From positions 232,171-296,170 of the forward strand of contig JANSXZ010000002.1 of the NCBI GenBank assembly GCA_024742705.1: DNA of 64,000 bases, in the 5' to 3' direction. Positions within the stretch are counted from its first letter, which is position 1. Each line of letters begins with the position of its first letter. Below the pieces are notes generated by a model, which saw only the letters and a list, made by a program, of their open reading frames with translations, did not search any database and was not told the origin of the DNA. This DNA comes from Paracoccaceae bacterium (lineage in GTDB: Bacteria; Pseudomonadota; Alphaproteobacteria; Rhodobacterales; Rhodobacteraceae). Positions 8,764-18,015 of the stretch are shown here, in pieces. The position numbers were made by a program, and so were the translations under genes.

Positions 8764-11394
8764 GTGGGCAATACAACGCCGATGATGGCGCAGTATCTAG
8801 AGATCAAGGCCGCACATCCCGATGCGCTTCTGTTCTACCGGATGGGCGATTTCTACGAGATGTTCTTCGACGATGCCGTGGCCGCGTCGCAGGCGCTGGA
8901 CATCACACTGACCCGGCGCGGCAAACACGACAACGGCGAAATCCCCATGTGCGGGGTGCCGCATCACGCCGCCGAAGGCTATTTCCTGACGCTGATCCGC
9001 AAGGGGTTCCGCGTTGCCATCTGCGAACAGATGGAGAGCCCGGCAGAAGCCCGCAAACGCGGCCACAAATCCGTTGTCCGGCGTGAGGTCGTGCGGCTGG
9101 TCACGCCCGGAACGCTCACCGAAGATGCGCTGCTGAGCGCACGCAGCCACAATTTCCTGGCCGCCTATGCCGCGGTGCGCGATCAGGGCGCGCTGGCATG
9201 GGCCGATATCTCTACCGGCGATCTGCATGTGCTGGGCACCGGCCCCGGCCGTCTGGGCCCGGAACTGGCGCGGCTCGCCCCCGCCGAACTGGTGGTGAAC
9301 GATGCGCTGGCCCAGGAAAACCTGGCTGTCTTTGCAGATCTGGGTATTCCCACCGCACCCCTCGGCGCTTCGGCCTTTGACAGCGCCGGCGCCGAAAAGC
9401 GCCTGTTGCAGATCTTCCAGGTGCGGTCGCTTGATGCGTTCGGCAGCTTCAGCCGGGCCGAAATCGCGGCGCTGGGCGCGCTGGTCGCCTACCTCGAGAT
9501 CACCCAGAAAGGCAAACTGCCGCTGCTGAAACCGCCCCGTCGCGAAACCGCCGACCGCGTGGTGCGCATCGATGCAGCCACCCGGCGCAACCTGGAACTG
9601 ACGCGCGGCGCGGATGGCGGACGCGCCGGATCGCTTCTTTCGGTCATCGACCGCAGCGCAACGGCCGGCGGCGCGCGGCTTCTGGAACAGCGCCTGTCCA
9701 GCCCGCTGCGCGACGCCGAAACGATCACCCACAGGCTCGATGCCATCGGTTTCGCCATGGACCGGCCCCAGCTCGCCGTCGATGCGGTCGCCGCGCTGAA
9801 ACGCGCCCCCGATCTCGAACGCGCCCTGTCCCGGCTGTCGCTCGACCGGGCCGGACCGCGTGACCTCGCGGCGGTGCGCAACGCGCTGGCCCAGGGTGCG
9901 CTGATCCACGATCTGCTGACGGCAGCAGATCCGCCACGCATTCTGGCGGATGCCGCCCGCGACCTGACCGGCCAGGACGATCTGGTGGATCTGCTCGACA
10001 ACGCCTTGGTCGCCGACCCGCCGCTCGCGGTCCGCGACGGCGGCTTCATCGCCGCCGGCCATGACAGCGATCTCGACAACGCGCGCCACCTGCGCGACGA
10101 AGGCCGTGGCGTCATCGCCGGTCTGCAACGCAGATACGCCGAAGACACCGGGATCGGCGGACTGCGGATCAAACACAACAACGTGCTGGGGTACTTCATC
10201 GAAACCACGGCCACCCACGCGGAAAAGATGCTGTCGCCACCGCTGTCCGAACGTTTCATACATCGTCAGACCACCGCAAATCAGGTCCGCTTCTCCACCG
10301 TCGAACTCTCGGATCTGGAAACCCGCATCCTCAACGCCGGCAACCTGGCCCAGGACCGCGAGAAGGCGCTCTACGAGGATCTGCGCGCGCGGGTTATGGT
10401 CAGGGCAGGTCCCGTGGCCGCCGCAGCGCGCGCTCTGGCCGAAATCGACCTGACCTTCGCCCTCGCCGATCTGGCCCGCGGCGAAGATTGGTGCCGCCCG
10501 AAAGTCGACGGATCGCGCGCCTTTCTTGTGGAAAACGGTCGCCACCCTGTGGTCGAAGACGCAATGCGCCGGCAATCGGGCGATCCCTTCATCGCCAATA
10601 CCTGCGATCTCAGCGCCACCGATTCCGCCGCCATCTGGCTGCTGACCGGGCCCAATATGGCCGGCAAATCCACTTTCCTGCGCCAGAACGCGCTGATCGC
10701 GATACTCGCACAGATCGGCAGCTACGTTCCCGCCAGCAATGCCCACATCGGGCTGGTCAGCCAGATCTTCAGCCGCGTCGGCGCCTCCGACGATCTGGCA
10801 CGGGGCCGGTCGACCTTCATGGTCGAAATGGTCGAAACCGCCGCGATCCTCAATCAGGCGGACGACCGCGCGTTGGTCATACTTGACGAAATCGGCCGCG
10901 GCACCGCCACCTACGACGGTCTGTCCATCGCATGGGCGACGCTGGAACACCTTCACGCGGTCAATCGCAGCCGCGCTCTGTTTGCCACCCACTATCACGA
11001 ACTCACCGGCCTCGCGGCCAAACTCGAAGGCGTCGAAAACGCCACCGTCAGCGTCAAGGAATGGCAGGGCGAGGTGATCTTCCTGCACGAGGTACGCAAG
11101 GGCGCCGCCGATCGGTCCTACGGCGTCCAGGTGGCGCAGCTCGCGGGGCTGCCGAAATCCGTCGTCGATCGCGCGCGCAGCGTACTTCAACAGCTCGAGG
11201 CAGGAGATCGCGATGCCACCGCGCGGCGGCCACGGGTGATCGACGATCTGCCCCTGTTCTCGGCCGCCGCCGCCGCTCCGGCCCCGGCGGCCTCTCCGCT
11301 GCGCGACATGCTGGCCGAAGTGCAGCCCGACGACCTGACCGCGCGCGAGGCGCTCGATCTGGTCTATCGCCTCAAGGCCGCCCTCGAGGCGTGA
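8764..11394 (+). CDS. mutS: DNA mismatch repair protein MutS
   Basis: Recognises mismatched bases and small loops and recruits MutL. The 876-residue protein has the mismatch-wedge motif in FYRMGDFYEMFFDDA near the N-terminus, a connector/lever/clamp core, and the ATPase with Walker A GPNMAGKST at about residue 630 and the GRGTATYDGLSIAW signature. The start is GTG at 8764: it follows a GGGGGG ribosome-binding site and gives the family N-terminus TPMMAQYL; the in-frame ATGs at 8782 would remove part of it. It ends tail to tail with grpE. mutL is not in the window. Confidence 0.97.
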   Translation: MGNTTPMMAQYLEIKAAHPDALLFYRMGDFYEMFFDDAVAASQALDITLTRRGKHDNGEIPMCGVPHHAAEGYFLTLIRKGFRVAICEQMESPAEARKRGHKSVVRREVVRLVTPGTLTEDALLSARSHNFLAAYAAVRDQGALAWADISTGDLHVLGTGPGRLGPELARLAPAELVVNDALAQENLAVFADLGIPTAPLGASAFDSAGAEKRLLQIFQVRSLDAFGSFSRAEIAALGALVAYLEITQKGKLPLLKPPRRETADRVVRIDAATRRNLELTRGADGGRAGSLLSVIDRSATAGGARLLEQRLSSPLRDAETITHRLDAIGFAMDRPQLAVDAVAALKRAPDLERALSRLSLDRAGPRDLAAVRNALAQGALIHDLLTAADPPRILADAARDLTGQDDLVDLLDNALVADPPLAVRDGGFIAAGHDSDLDNARHLRDEGRGVIAGLQRRYAEDTGIGGLRIKHNNVLGYFIETTATHAEKMLSPPLSERFIHRQTTANQVRFSTVELSDLETRILNAGNLAQDREKALYEDLRARVMVRAGPVAAAARALAEIDLTFALADLARGEDWCRPKVDGSRAFLVENGRHPVVEDAMRRQSGDPFIANTCDLSATDSAAIWLLTGPNMAGKSTFLRQNALIAILAQIGSYVPASNAHIGLVSQIFSRVGASDDLARGRSTFMVEMVETAAILNQADDRALVILDEIGRGTATYDGLSIAWATLEHLHAVNRSRALFATHYHELTGLAAKLEGVENATVSVKEWQGEVIFLHEVRKGAADRSYGVQVAQLAGLPKSVVDRARSVLQQLEAGDRDATARRPRVIDDLPLFSAAAAAPAPAASPLRDMLAEVQPDDLTAREALDLVYRLKAALEA

Positions 11395-11402
11395 CAGGGT
11401 CC

Positions 11403-11434
11403 TTCATCTTGCCGGGTAAACTCCCGCCGGAGGC
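11403..11434 (-). repeat. Downstream intergenic repeat, copy 1 (after grpE)
   Basis: On the minus strand this reads GCCTCCGGCGGGAGT, a T/A-rich spacer, then GATGAAGG. CTCC-GGCG-GGAG can form a small hairpin followed by TTT. It lies just downstream of grpE, in the same relation to the gene as the second copy after the glycosyltransferase at 52692. I recall such strings as common after genes in Rhodobacterales; that is memory, not a search. Confidence 0.5.
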
Positions 11435-11467
11435 TCCCGAACGCGCCGCGGCGCCCCGGCCTGCCCC

Positions 11468-12034
11468 TCAGGCGGCGGGCATCGACGAAACGCCCACCTG
11501 GGCGGGCCGCAAGAGCCGGTCGTGCAGCATGAACCCTTCAGCCGACACCTGGATGATCTCGCCCGCGATGGTCCCCGGAAGCGGCGCCTCGAACATCGCC
11601 TCATGCACCTGCGGATCGAACTTGTCGCCCACTTGCGGCACGATCACCTCGATGCCATGGCGCTTGAACACGTTCAGCAGCTCACGCATCGTCAGCTCGA
11701 TCCCCTCGATCAGGGCCGATGCCGCCGCGCGCTGTTCTTCGGTCACGGTGTCAAGCGCGCGCTTGAGGTTGTCGTAGACCGGCAGCATGTCGCGCGACAG
11801 TTTCGAACCGCCGTATTGCTCGGCCTCGCGCCGGTGCTTGTCGGATCGTTTGCGCGCATTTTCCGCTTCCGCCAGAGCGCGCATGAACCGGTCCTTCAGA
11901 GCATCGCGTTCGGCGCGCAGCTCTTCCAGTTCCAGCGCCTCAGGGTCGATCTCGCCCATTTCTTCCGCGTATTCGTCCGCTTCCGCGGCTTCGATGTCAT
12001 CAAGAAAATCGTCGTTCTTCGGCTCTGCCATCAT
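11468..12034 (-). CDS. grpE: GrpE, nucleotide exchange factor for DnaK
   Basis: Releases ADP from DnaK during chaperone cycling. The 188-residue protein has an acidic, disordered start, a long helical region (about 35-95: ELRAERDALKDRFMRALAEAEN, here seen as repeated charged heptads) and the compact C-terminal beta domain with VGDKFDP and HEAMFE. Two ATGs in tandem at 12034 and 12031 are possible starts; the spacing to GAGGTG favours the second by one codon. It follows hrcA by six bases, so the two form an operon, an arrangement known in many alphaproteobacteria. Confidence 0.95.
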   Translation of the reverse strand: MMAEPKNDDFLDDIEAAEADEYAEEMGEIDPEALELEELRAERDALKDRFMRALAEAENARKRSDKHRREAEQYGGSKLSRDMLPVYDNLKRALDTVTEEQRAAASALIEGIELTMRELLNVFKRHGIEVIVPQVGDKFDPQVHEAMFEAPLPGTIAGEIIQVSAEGFMLHDRLLRPAQVGVSSMPAA

Positions 12035-12040
12035 TCACCT

Positions 12041-13105
12041 CTAACTCCGGTCGGAAATCATTCGTCCGACCAGCTGCGCCGTATAATCCACAATCGGCAC
12101 GATCCGTCCGTAATTCAGACGTGTGGGCCCGATGACCCCCACCGCGCCGATGATCTTACGGTCCGCGTTCATATATGGGGAAACCACCAAAGAGGAACCC
12201 GAAAGTGAGAAAAGTTTGTTCTCCGAGCCGATAAAAATGCGCACGCCCTCGCCCTCTTCGGTCAGTTCCAGGAAGTCGGCGATGTCGCGCTTGCGTTCCA
12301 GATCGTCGAACAGCGATCTGATGCGTTCCAGTTCCGCCTCTTCGCCGGATTCGCCCAGAAGGTTCGCGCGGCCGCGCACGATCAGGCGTTCCGAATCGCT
12401 GCCCTGTGCCTCCCAGACGGCCAGGCCGCTTTTCACCAGTTCCTGGCTCAGCACGTCGATCTCCTGACGCCGGCGCACGATCTCCTGTTCGATCAGGGTG
12501 CGTGCATCGCTCAGCGTGCGGCCTTCGATCAGCGCATTGAGGAAATTCGCCGCCTCGCGCATCGAACTTGGGGTCTGTCCCGGCGGCGGGTGAAACAGCC
12601 GGTTTTCCACATGGCCATCCGAAAACACCAGAACCACCAGGGCACGGTCATGGCCAAGGGCGACGAATTCGATGTGCCTGATCTCGGCATCGTGTTTCGG
12701 CGTCAGCACCAGCGAAGCACCGCGTGTAACCCCCGAAAGCGCCGAACCGATGCGATCCAGCATGCCGCCCACGTCCGAAGTGTTGGATTCCATGGTCGCG
12801 TCGATCTTTTCGCGGTCGTTGGCGTCCAGATCGCCCACCTCGAGAAGACCGTCGACAAACATCCGCAGTCCCATCTGCGTCGGCACCCGGCCGGCGCTTA
12901 TGTGCGGGCTGCCCAGCAGTCCGAGAAACTCGAGATCCTGCATCACGTTGCGGATCGTCGCAGCACTGACCTTTTCGCTGAGGGTGCGCGTCAGGGTGCG
13001 GCTGCCCACCGGATCGCCGCTTTCCAGATAGGTTTCGACGACGCGGCGGAAAACCTCACGCGAGCGGTCGTTCATATCGGCCAGAATCTTCGATGCTTCG
13101 GACAT
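12041..13105 (-). CDS. hrcA: Heat-inducible transcriptional repressor HrcA
   Basis: Represses class I heat-shock genes by binding CIRCE elements; its folding depends on GroEL. The 354-residue protein has the N-terminal winged-helix (LNDRSREVFRRVVETYLESGDPVGSRTL region, with the conserved YLESGDPVGSRT) and the central and C-terminal HrcA domains (SAATIRNVMQDLEFLGLL, VGVIGPTRLNYGRIVPIVDY). It leads the hrcA-grpE operon and is divergent from rph. I see no CIRCE inverted repeat (TTAGCACTC-N9-GAGTGCTAA) in the 117 bases upstream, so autoregulation through CIRCE is not supported here; its target, normally groESL, is presumably elsewhere. Confidence 0.95.
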   Translation of the reverse strand: MSEASKILADMNDRSREVFRRVVETYLESGDPVGSRTLTRTLSEKVSAATIRNVMQDLEFLGLLGSPHISAGRVPTQMGLRMFVDGLLEVGDLDANDREKIDATMESNTSDVGGMLDRIGSALSGVTRGASLVLTPKHDAEIRHIEFVALGHDRALVVLVFSDGHVENRLFHPPPGQTPSSMREAANFLNALIEGRTLSDARTLIEQEIVRRRQEIDVLSQELVKSGLAVWEAQGSDSERLIVRGRANLLGESGEEAELERIRSLFDDLERKRDIADFLELTEEGEGVRIFIGSENKLFSLSGSSLVVSPYMNADRKIIGAVGVIGPTRLNYGRIVPIVDYTAQLVGRMISDRS

Positions 13106-13222
13106 ATCTGACTTTCACCTGCTTCGCGCCCATTAAAGATCACGGAACACAAAGGTCAATCGGGCTTGCGTCATGGCGTTGGACGGGTCTATCCCTCGGC
13201 CAGATCAACAAAGGATTTTACA

Positions 13223-13933
13223 ATGCGGCCCTCCGGACGTCAGCTAAGCGAAATGCGCCAGGTTTCAATGGAAACCGGATTCACCAAGCACGCCGAGGGG
13301 TCATGCCTGATCCGCATGGGCGACACTCATGTCCTGTGCACCGCCACCATAGAAGACCGGGTACCGCCGTTCATCAAGGGATCGGGGCTGGGCTGGGTCA
13401 CCGCCGAATACGGGATGCTGCCGCGCGCCACCAACACGCGCATGCGCCGCGAGGCCGCGACCGGCAAACAGGGCGGCCGCACCGTCGAAATCCAGCGTCT
13501 GATCGGCCGTGCGCTGCGCGCAGGCGTGGACCGGTCGGCGCTGGGCGAACGCCAGATCACTGTGGATTGCGATGTTCTCCAGGCCGATGGCGGCACCCGC
13601 TGCGCTTCGATCACCGGCGGCTGGGTCGCGCTGCGCTTGGCGGTCAACAAGCTGATGAAGGCCGGCGATGTCATCAGCGATCCGCTGGTCGATCCGGTTG
13701 CGGCGGTCAGCTGCGGTATCTATGCCGGTCAGGCGGTTCTGGATCTGGACTATCCCGAAGACAGCGAAGCCGGCGTCGATGGCAATTTCATCCTGACTGG
13801 ATCGGGCCGCCTGATCGAAGTGCAGATGTCGGCCGAAGGCGCCACCTTCAGCCGCGCCCAGATGGATGACCTTCTGGACCTGGCGCAAAAGGGCGTGGGC
13901 GAATTGGTCGCCGCGCAAAAGGCGGCCATATGA
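13223..13933 (+). CDS. rph: Ribonuclease PH
   Basis: Phosphorolytic 3'-5' exoribonuclease that trims tRNA precursors. The 236-residue protein is full length; it opens with MRPSGR and shows the family blocks [16 protein letters not shown] and the central [18 protein letters not shown]. The start at 13223 is set by family alignment and by AAGGA upstream. Its stop overlaps the next start (ATGA), so rph, rdgB and hemW form a coupled operon. Confidence 0.96.
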   Translation: MRPSGRQLSEMRQVSMETGFTKHAEGSCLIRMGDTHVLCTATIEDRVPPFIKGSGLGWVTAEYGMLPRATNTRMRREAATGKQGGRTVEIQRLIGRALRAGVDRSALGERQITVDCDVLQADGGTRCASITGGWVALRLAVNKLMKAGDVISDPLVDPVAAVSCGIYAGQAVLDLDYPEDSEAGVDGNFILTGSGRLIEVQMSAEGATFSRAQMDDLLDLAQKGVGELVAAQKAAI

Positions 13934-14541
13934 CACGACGTTTCACCGGCGACAAACTGCTGGTCGCCACCCACAACGCAGGCAAGCTGGAAGAAATCGC
14001 GGCGCTGCTGGCACCGTTTTCGGTGTCGGTCGTCGGTGCCGCGGAATTGAACCTGCCCGAGCCCGAGGAGACCGAGACAACATTCGCCGGCAATGCGCGG
14101 ATCAAGGCCCACGCGGCGGCGCGCGCAACCGGTCTGCCCGCGCTGGCCGACGATTCAGGCCTGGCTGTCGATGCGTTGAACGGGGCGCCCGGCGTCTACA
14201 CAGCCGATTGGGCTGAAACCCCGAAGGGGCGCGATTTCACCATGGCGATGGAGCGGCTGCATCGCGCGCTTCTTGATTCAGCGGCGCCACAACCGCATCG
14301 GGCACAATTCTGCTGTACACTGGTTCTGGCCTGGCCCGATGGAACCGATGCGGTCTTTGCCGGGGAAATGCCCGGTCGGGTGGTCTGGCCCATGCGTGGC
14401 GATCAGGGCCACGGATATGACCCGATCTTCATTCCCGACGGCCACGACATAACCTTCGGGGAAATGGACCGCTGGGAGAAAAACCGCATCAGCCACCGTG
14501 CCGATGCCTTTGCCAAGTTCGTCGCAGGCTGCTTTGGCTGA
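13930..14541 (+). CDS. rdgB: XTP/dITP (non-canonical purine NTP) pyrophosphatase
   Basis: Hydrolyses dITP, XTP and related nucleotides to keep them out of DNA and RNA. The 203-residue protein has the family motifs [12 protein letters not shown] at the start, the substrate loop [13 protein letters not shown] and [12 protein letters not shown] with SHRADAF near the end. It overlaps rph by four bases and hemW by 44 bases, so it is the middle gene of a three-gene operon. Confidence 0.95.
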   Translation: MTRRFTGDKLLVATHNAGKLEEIAALLAPFSVSVVGAAELNLPEPEETETTFAGNARIKAHAAARATGLPALADDSGLAVDALNGAPGVYTADWAETPKGRDFTMAMERLHRALLDSAAPQPHRAQFCCTLVLAWPDGTDAVFAGEMPGRVVWPMRGDQGHGYDPIFIPDGHDITFGEMDRWEKNRISHRADAFAKFVAGCFG

Positions 14542-15688
14542 GGACTGGGCCGAAGGCGGCTTTGGGCTCTATGTGCATTGGCCCTATTGCGCCGCCAAAT
14601 GCCCCTATTGCGACTTCAACAGCCACGTCGCCCGCTTTATCGACCACCCGCGCTGGCGCCGGGCCTATGCCGCCGAACTGGCCCGCTCCGCCAGTGAAAC
14701 CCCCGGCCGTGTTCTGCACAGCATCTTTTTCGGCGGCGGCACCCCCAGCCTTATGGAGCCGGAAACCGTCGCCGGGATCATCGCGGCCGCCCGACGTCTG
14801 TGGCCGGTGGCGAACGATATGGAAATCACGCTTGAGGCGAACCCCGGTTCGGTCGAGGCGGACCGTTTCGCCGCCTTCCGCGCTGCTGGCGTCACCCGGA
14901 TTTCGATGGGTGTACAGGCGCTCAACGATACCGATCTGCGGCGTCTGGGGCGGATTCATACGGTGGCCGAAGCCCGCGGCGCGTTCGATATCGCCCGCGA
15001 CACCTTTGAAAGGGTCAGCTTCGATCTGATCTATGCGCGGCAGGACCAGACGCTGGACCAATGGCGCGCCGAACTGAACGAAGCCCTGGCCATGTCGGTG
15101 GACCACCTGTCGCTGTACCAGCTGACGGTGGAAGACGGGACCGCTTTTGGTGATCGCTATGCCCTGGGAAAACTGCGCGGTATGCCAAATGAAGACCTTT
15201 CCGCCGACATGTACGCCATGACACAAGATATATGCGGCACGGCGGGGATGCCCGCATATGAAGTATCAAATCATGCGGTTCCAGGCGCGGAATCTCGGCA
15301 TAACCTGATCTATTGGCGCTATGGCGACTATGTCGGGATCGGTCCTGGCGCGCATGGGCGTATCACGTTGGGCGGGCAGAGATACGCAACCGAGTGCCCC
15401 AAGGCGCCGATCCAATGGTTGGATGCCGTGGATCGCGGATCAGGTGAGTTGCCCAGACAAGCATTGGACAGCGCAGAGCAGGCGCAGGAGTTCGTGATGA
15501 TGGGCCTGCGCGTTCGGCAAGGTATTGATCCAGCGAGATTTCAACGTATTGCCGGCACCCCCCTGCCCCCCGACCGCATCGCCGAACTTGTGGACATGGG
15601 GATGCTCTACCGTGATCAAAACCGGGTCTGCGCGACGCCGCAGGGGTTCATGGTGCTAAACGCCGTCGTGGCCGCGCTTCTGACGTGA
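14498..15688 (+). CDS. hemW: Radical SAM family heme chaperone HemW
   Basis: A radical SAM protein of the HemN/HemW family; HemW binds heme and hands it to target proteins rather than oxidising coproporphyrinogen. The 396-residue protein has the [4Fe-4S] motif with three cysteines spaced CxxxCxxC (HWPYCAAKCPYCDF, residues about 29-42), the FGGGTPS motif and a GVQALND block. It lacks the N-terminal extension that true HemN has. The ATG at 14498 gives a 44-base overlap with rdgB; a later non-ATG start cannot be excluded because the conserved part begins at GFGLYVHWPYC. Its stop abuts the parB stop to form TGATCA. Confidence 0.92.
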   Translation: MPMPLPSSSQAALAEDWAEGGFGLYVHWPYCAAKCPYCDFNSHVARFIDHPRWRRAYAAELARSASETPGRVLHSIFFGGGTPSLMEPETVAGIIAAARRLWPVANDMEITLEANPGSVEADRFAAFRAAGVTRISMGVQALNDTDLRRLGRIHTVAEARGAFDIARDTFERVSFDLIYARQDQTLDQWRAELNEALAMSVDHLSLYQLTVEDGTAFGDRYALGKLRGMPNEDLSADMYAMTQDICGTAGMPAYEVSNHAVPGAESRHNLIYWRYGDYVGIGPGAHGRITLGGQRYATECPKAPIQWLDAVDRGSGELPRQALDSAEQAQEFVMMGLRVRQGIDPARFQRIAGTPLPPDRIAELVDMGMLYRDQNRVCATPQGFMVLNAVVAALLT

Positions 15689-16582
15689 TCAGGACCCGCT
15701 CAGCAGTCGGCACAGGGTATCCAGATCTTCAAGCGTGGCGTATTTGATCCGAAGCTCGCCCGCTTCCTGATCGGGCGTGTGCAGAATTTCCACCGGCAGA
15801 CCCAGAGCGGCGGACAAGTCCGCCTCAAGCGCCTGCGTATCGGCATCCTTCGCCGGTTTTCCCGCACCGCTTTTGCGGCGTGATGTCTTCTGTGTGCCCT
15901 GACGCTTGGCAAGCTGTTCGGTGGCCCGCACCGACAGCCCGCCCTTGATCACCTCGGCCGCGAGGGTGGACGGATTTTCGACAACCACCAGTGCACGCGC
16001 GTGGCCCGCGCTCAGCCGTCCCTCGCGCAGATGCTCCTGAACGTCGCCTGGCAGGTTCAGAAGCCGTAGAAGGTTGGCGATATGGCTGCGGCTCTTGCCC
16101 AGGGCTTCGGCCATTTTCTCTTGCGTATGCCCGAACTTGTCCATCAGCTGGCGATAGCCGGCCGCTTCCTCGACCGGGTTCAGATCTGCCCGCTGGATGT
16201 TTTCGATAATCGCAACTTCCAGCACCTCGGTGTCGGTGAAATCGCGGATCAAGACCGGCAGTTCATGCAGCTGGGCCTGCTGCGCCGCGCGCCACCTGCG
16301 CTCCCCGGCGACGATTTCATAGGTGCCACCCTCCCGCGGGCGCACGATCAGCGGCTGAATGACACCCTTGGCCGCAATCGACGCGGCCAGATCGTTCAGA
16401 TCGTCCTGGCCGAACCTGCGGCGCGGCTGGTTCGGGTTTGCAAACAACTTTTCAATCGGAACGGTCGTGTCGCGCCGCGGCGCCGTATCGTCATCGGATC
16501 GGGGCGCAACCGGCGCGACATCGGCCATCAGCGCGGACAAGCCACGCCCCAGCCCACGGGGTTTTGGTTTGGGATCGGCCAT
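15689..16582 (-). CDS. parB: Chromosome partitioning protein ParB
   Basis: CTP-dependent clamp that loads at parS and spreads on DNA to segregate the origin. The 297-residue protein opens with GLGRGLSALMADV, has the CTP-binding GERRWRAA motif in the N-terminal domain, a helix-turn-helix (KMAEALGKSRSHIANLLRLL) and a C-terminal dimer domain. I start at 16582 because MADPKPKPRGLGRGL matches the family; an upstream in-frame start adds only basic residues. It follows parA by 16 bases. Two likely parS sites are in this window at 17971 and 19867. Confidence 0.96.
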   Translation of the reverse strand: MADPKPKPRGLGRGLSALMADVAPVAPRSDDDTAPRRDTTVPIEKLFANPNQPRRRFGQDDLNDLAASIAAKGVIQPLIVRPREGGTYEIVAGERRWRAAQQAQLHELPVLIRDFTDTEVLEVAIIENIQRADLNPVEEAAGYRQLMDKFGHTQEKMAEALGKSRSHIANLLRLLNLPGDVQEHLREGRLSAGHARALVVVENPSTLAAEVIKGGLSVRATEQLAKRQGTQKTSRRKSGAGKPAKDADTQALEADLSAALGLPVEILHTPDQEAGELRIKYATLEDLDTLCRLLSGS

Positions 16583-16598
16583 ATCTTGTATCCTGCGT

Positions 16599-17408
16599 CT
16601 AGGCGGCAACCATACTGTGTTTGCCCATCAATTCCTGAGCGAGCGCCCGATAAGCCCGCGCCCCCTGCGATGTGCTGTCATACGACAGAACCGGCATGGC
16701 GAAAGACGGGGCCTCGCTCACCCGTACGTTGCGCGGTATCACCGTGGTAAACACCAGTTCGCCAAGGTTGTCGCGTGCGTCTTGCTCAACCTGCTGCGAC
16801 AGGTTGTTGCGGCGGTCGCTCATCGTCATGAGCACACCTTCGATGCGCAGGTCGGGGTTGGCGGTCTGGCGTACTTCGCGAATCGAAATCATGAGTTGCG
16901 AAAGCCCTTCCAGCGCAAAAAACTCGCTCTGCAACGGGACCAGAACGGAGTGCGCAGCCACCATGGCATTCACCGTCAGCAAACTAAGCGAGGGCGGGCA
17001 ATCTATCAGAATATAATCCCAACGAAACGCCGCCATGCCTGGCTGGCGCAATGCGTCGTGCAGAAGAAAGCTGCGTTTTGCGTTGTCGATCAAGGCGATG
17101 TCCGCCGAACTGAGATCGACATTCGCGGGGATCAGTCCAAGGCCTTCAATAGATGTGGGCCGGATCGCCTCGCCCAATGGGGCGTTGTCAACCAGCAGAT
17201 CATACGAGGTGACAATGCGATCGGTCGTTTCAATGCCCAATCCCGTCGAAGCATTGCCCTGCGGATCAAGATCGACAAGCAGCACCCGCGCGCCTTCTTC
17301 AACCAGTGCCGCGGCAAGGTTGATCGCGGTCGTCGTCTTTCCGACACCGCCTTTCTGGTTGGCAACGGCAATGATCCGGGGCCCTTCCGGGCGCGACATT
17401 TCAGACAC
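16599..17408 (-). CDS. parA: Chromosome partitioning ATPase ParA
   Basis: DNA-binding ATPase that moves ParB-parS complexes. The 269-residue protein carries the deviant Walker A KGGVGKTTT (about residues 19-27), Walker B ILIDCPPS and the DPQGNAS motif; there is no N-terminal helix-turn-helix extension as in plasmid ParA of type Ia. A GTG at 17408 gives MSEMSRPEG, which agrees with the Roseobacter ParA N-terminus; ATG at 17399 is the alternative. With the GTG start it overlaps rsmG by eight bases. Confidence 0.96.
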   Translation of the reverse strand: MSEMSRPEGPRIIAVANQKGGVGKTTTAINLAAALVEEGARVLLVDLDPQGNASTGLGIETTDRIVTSYDLLVDNAPLGEAIRPTSIEGLGLIPANVDLSSADIALIDNAKRSFLLHDALRQPGMAAFRWDYILIDCPPSLSLLTVNAMVAAHSVLVPLQSEFFALEGLSQLMISIREVRQTANPDLRIEGVLMTMSDRRNNLSQQVEQDARDNLGELVFTTVIPRNVRVSEAPSFAMPVLSYDSTSQGARAYRALAQELMGKHSMVAA

Positions 17409-18015
17409 GCGAGACTCCTTGGATTCTCAAAATTGCGGCTTGGGGTTCGGTTTTACTTGTAAGGCTTTCGCAATCGAATTGCCATTCCCGACGTGCGGTC
17501 GACACCTCGTTTTCCCATGTTCCGCCTTTCGGGAACAAGGCGGTTCCACCATTGGCCAAATGGCGGGCAGTCAGCGAACAAAGCACGCCCAGGTCTGCCA
17601 GCGCACGGGCCGAAACGACATCTGCGTTCAAGGGCGCCAGAACTTCGGCGCGGGCCGTTTCCACCCGTGCATTCACGCCCGTCTCACGAATCGCCGTCCG
17701 CAGAAACACGGCCTTTCGCTGATCGCTTTCAACCATGACAACGGATGCATCGGGCGCTCGCTCTGCCGCCTGAATCGCAACCACCATCGCGGGTAGCCCA
17801 CCACCGCTGCCCAGATCGGCCCACAGCCTGAATTCTGGCGCGGCATCCCAGAGTTGCAGAGAATCTGCGATGTGACGTTTCCAGATCTCGGGAACCGAAC
17901 GCCGCGAGACAAGGTTTATCCGCGGCGTCCATTTCTCGATGAGCTGCACATAGATAGCGAGGCGCTGGAATGTTTCATGTGAAACATTCAGGTCCGAACA
18001 AGAGGGTACGTTCAC
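17401..18015 (-). CDS. rsmG: 16S rRNA (guanine-N7) methyltransferase RsmG (GidB)
   Basis: Methylates N7 of G527 in 16S rRNA with S-adenosylmethionine. The 204-residue protein has the SAM-binding segment [15 protein letters not shown] (glycine-rich loop) and the downstream SARALADL block. The start is GTG at 18015, overlapping the mnmG stop as GTGA. The N-terminal residues NVSHETF are encoded by a parS-like palindrome, so this stretch of the gene serves both as code and as ParB-binding site. It belongs to the mnmE-mnmG-rsmG-parA-parB block. Confidence 0.95.
   Translation of the reverse strand: MNVPSCSDLNVSHETFQRLAIYVQLIEKWTPRINLVSRRSVPEIWKRHIADSLQLWDAAPEFRLWADLGSGGGLPAMVVAIQAAERAPDASVVMVESDQRKAVFLRTAIRETGVNARVETARAEVLAPLNADVVSARALADLGVLCSLTARHLANGGTALFPKGGTWENEVSTARREWQFDCESLTSKTEPQAAILRIQGVSRV
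17971..17986. promoter_or_regulatory. parS: parS-like ParB-binding site inside rsmG
   Basis: TGTTTCATGTGAAACA differs from the widely conserved parS consensus TGTTTCACGTGAAACA at one central base. It lies within codons 10-16 of rsmG, about 1.4 kb from parB, where alphaproteobacterial parS sites are usual. An identical site is at 19867. Confidence 0.85.

Noticed and set aside
8797..11190. A 797-codon minus-strand frame opposite mutS
   Set aside because: Antisense shadow of mutS in GC-rich DNA: no recognisable domains, while the plus strand encodes a complete MutS.
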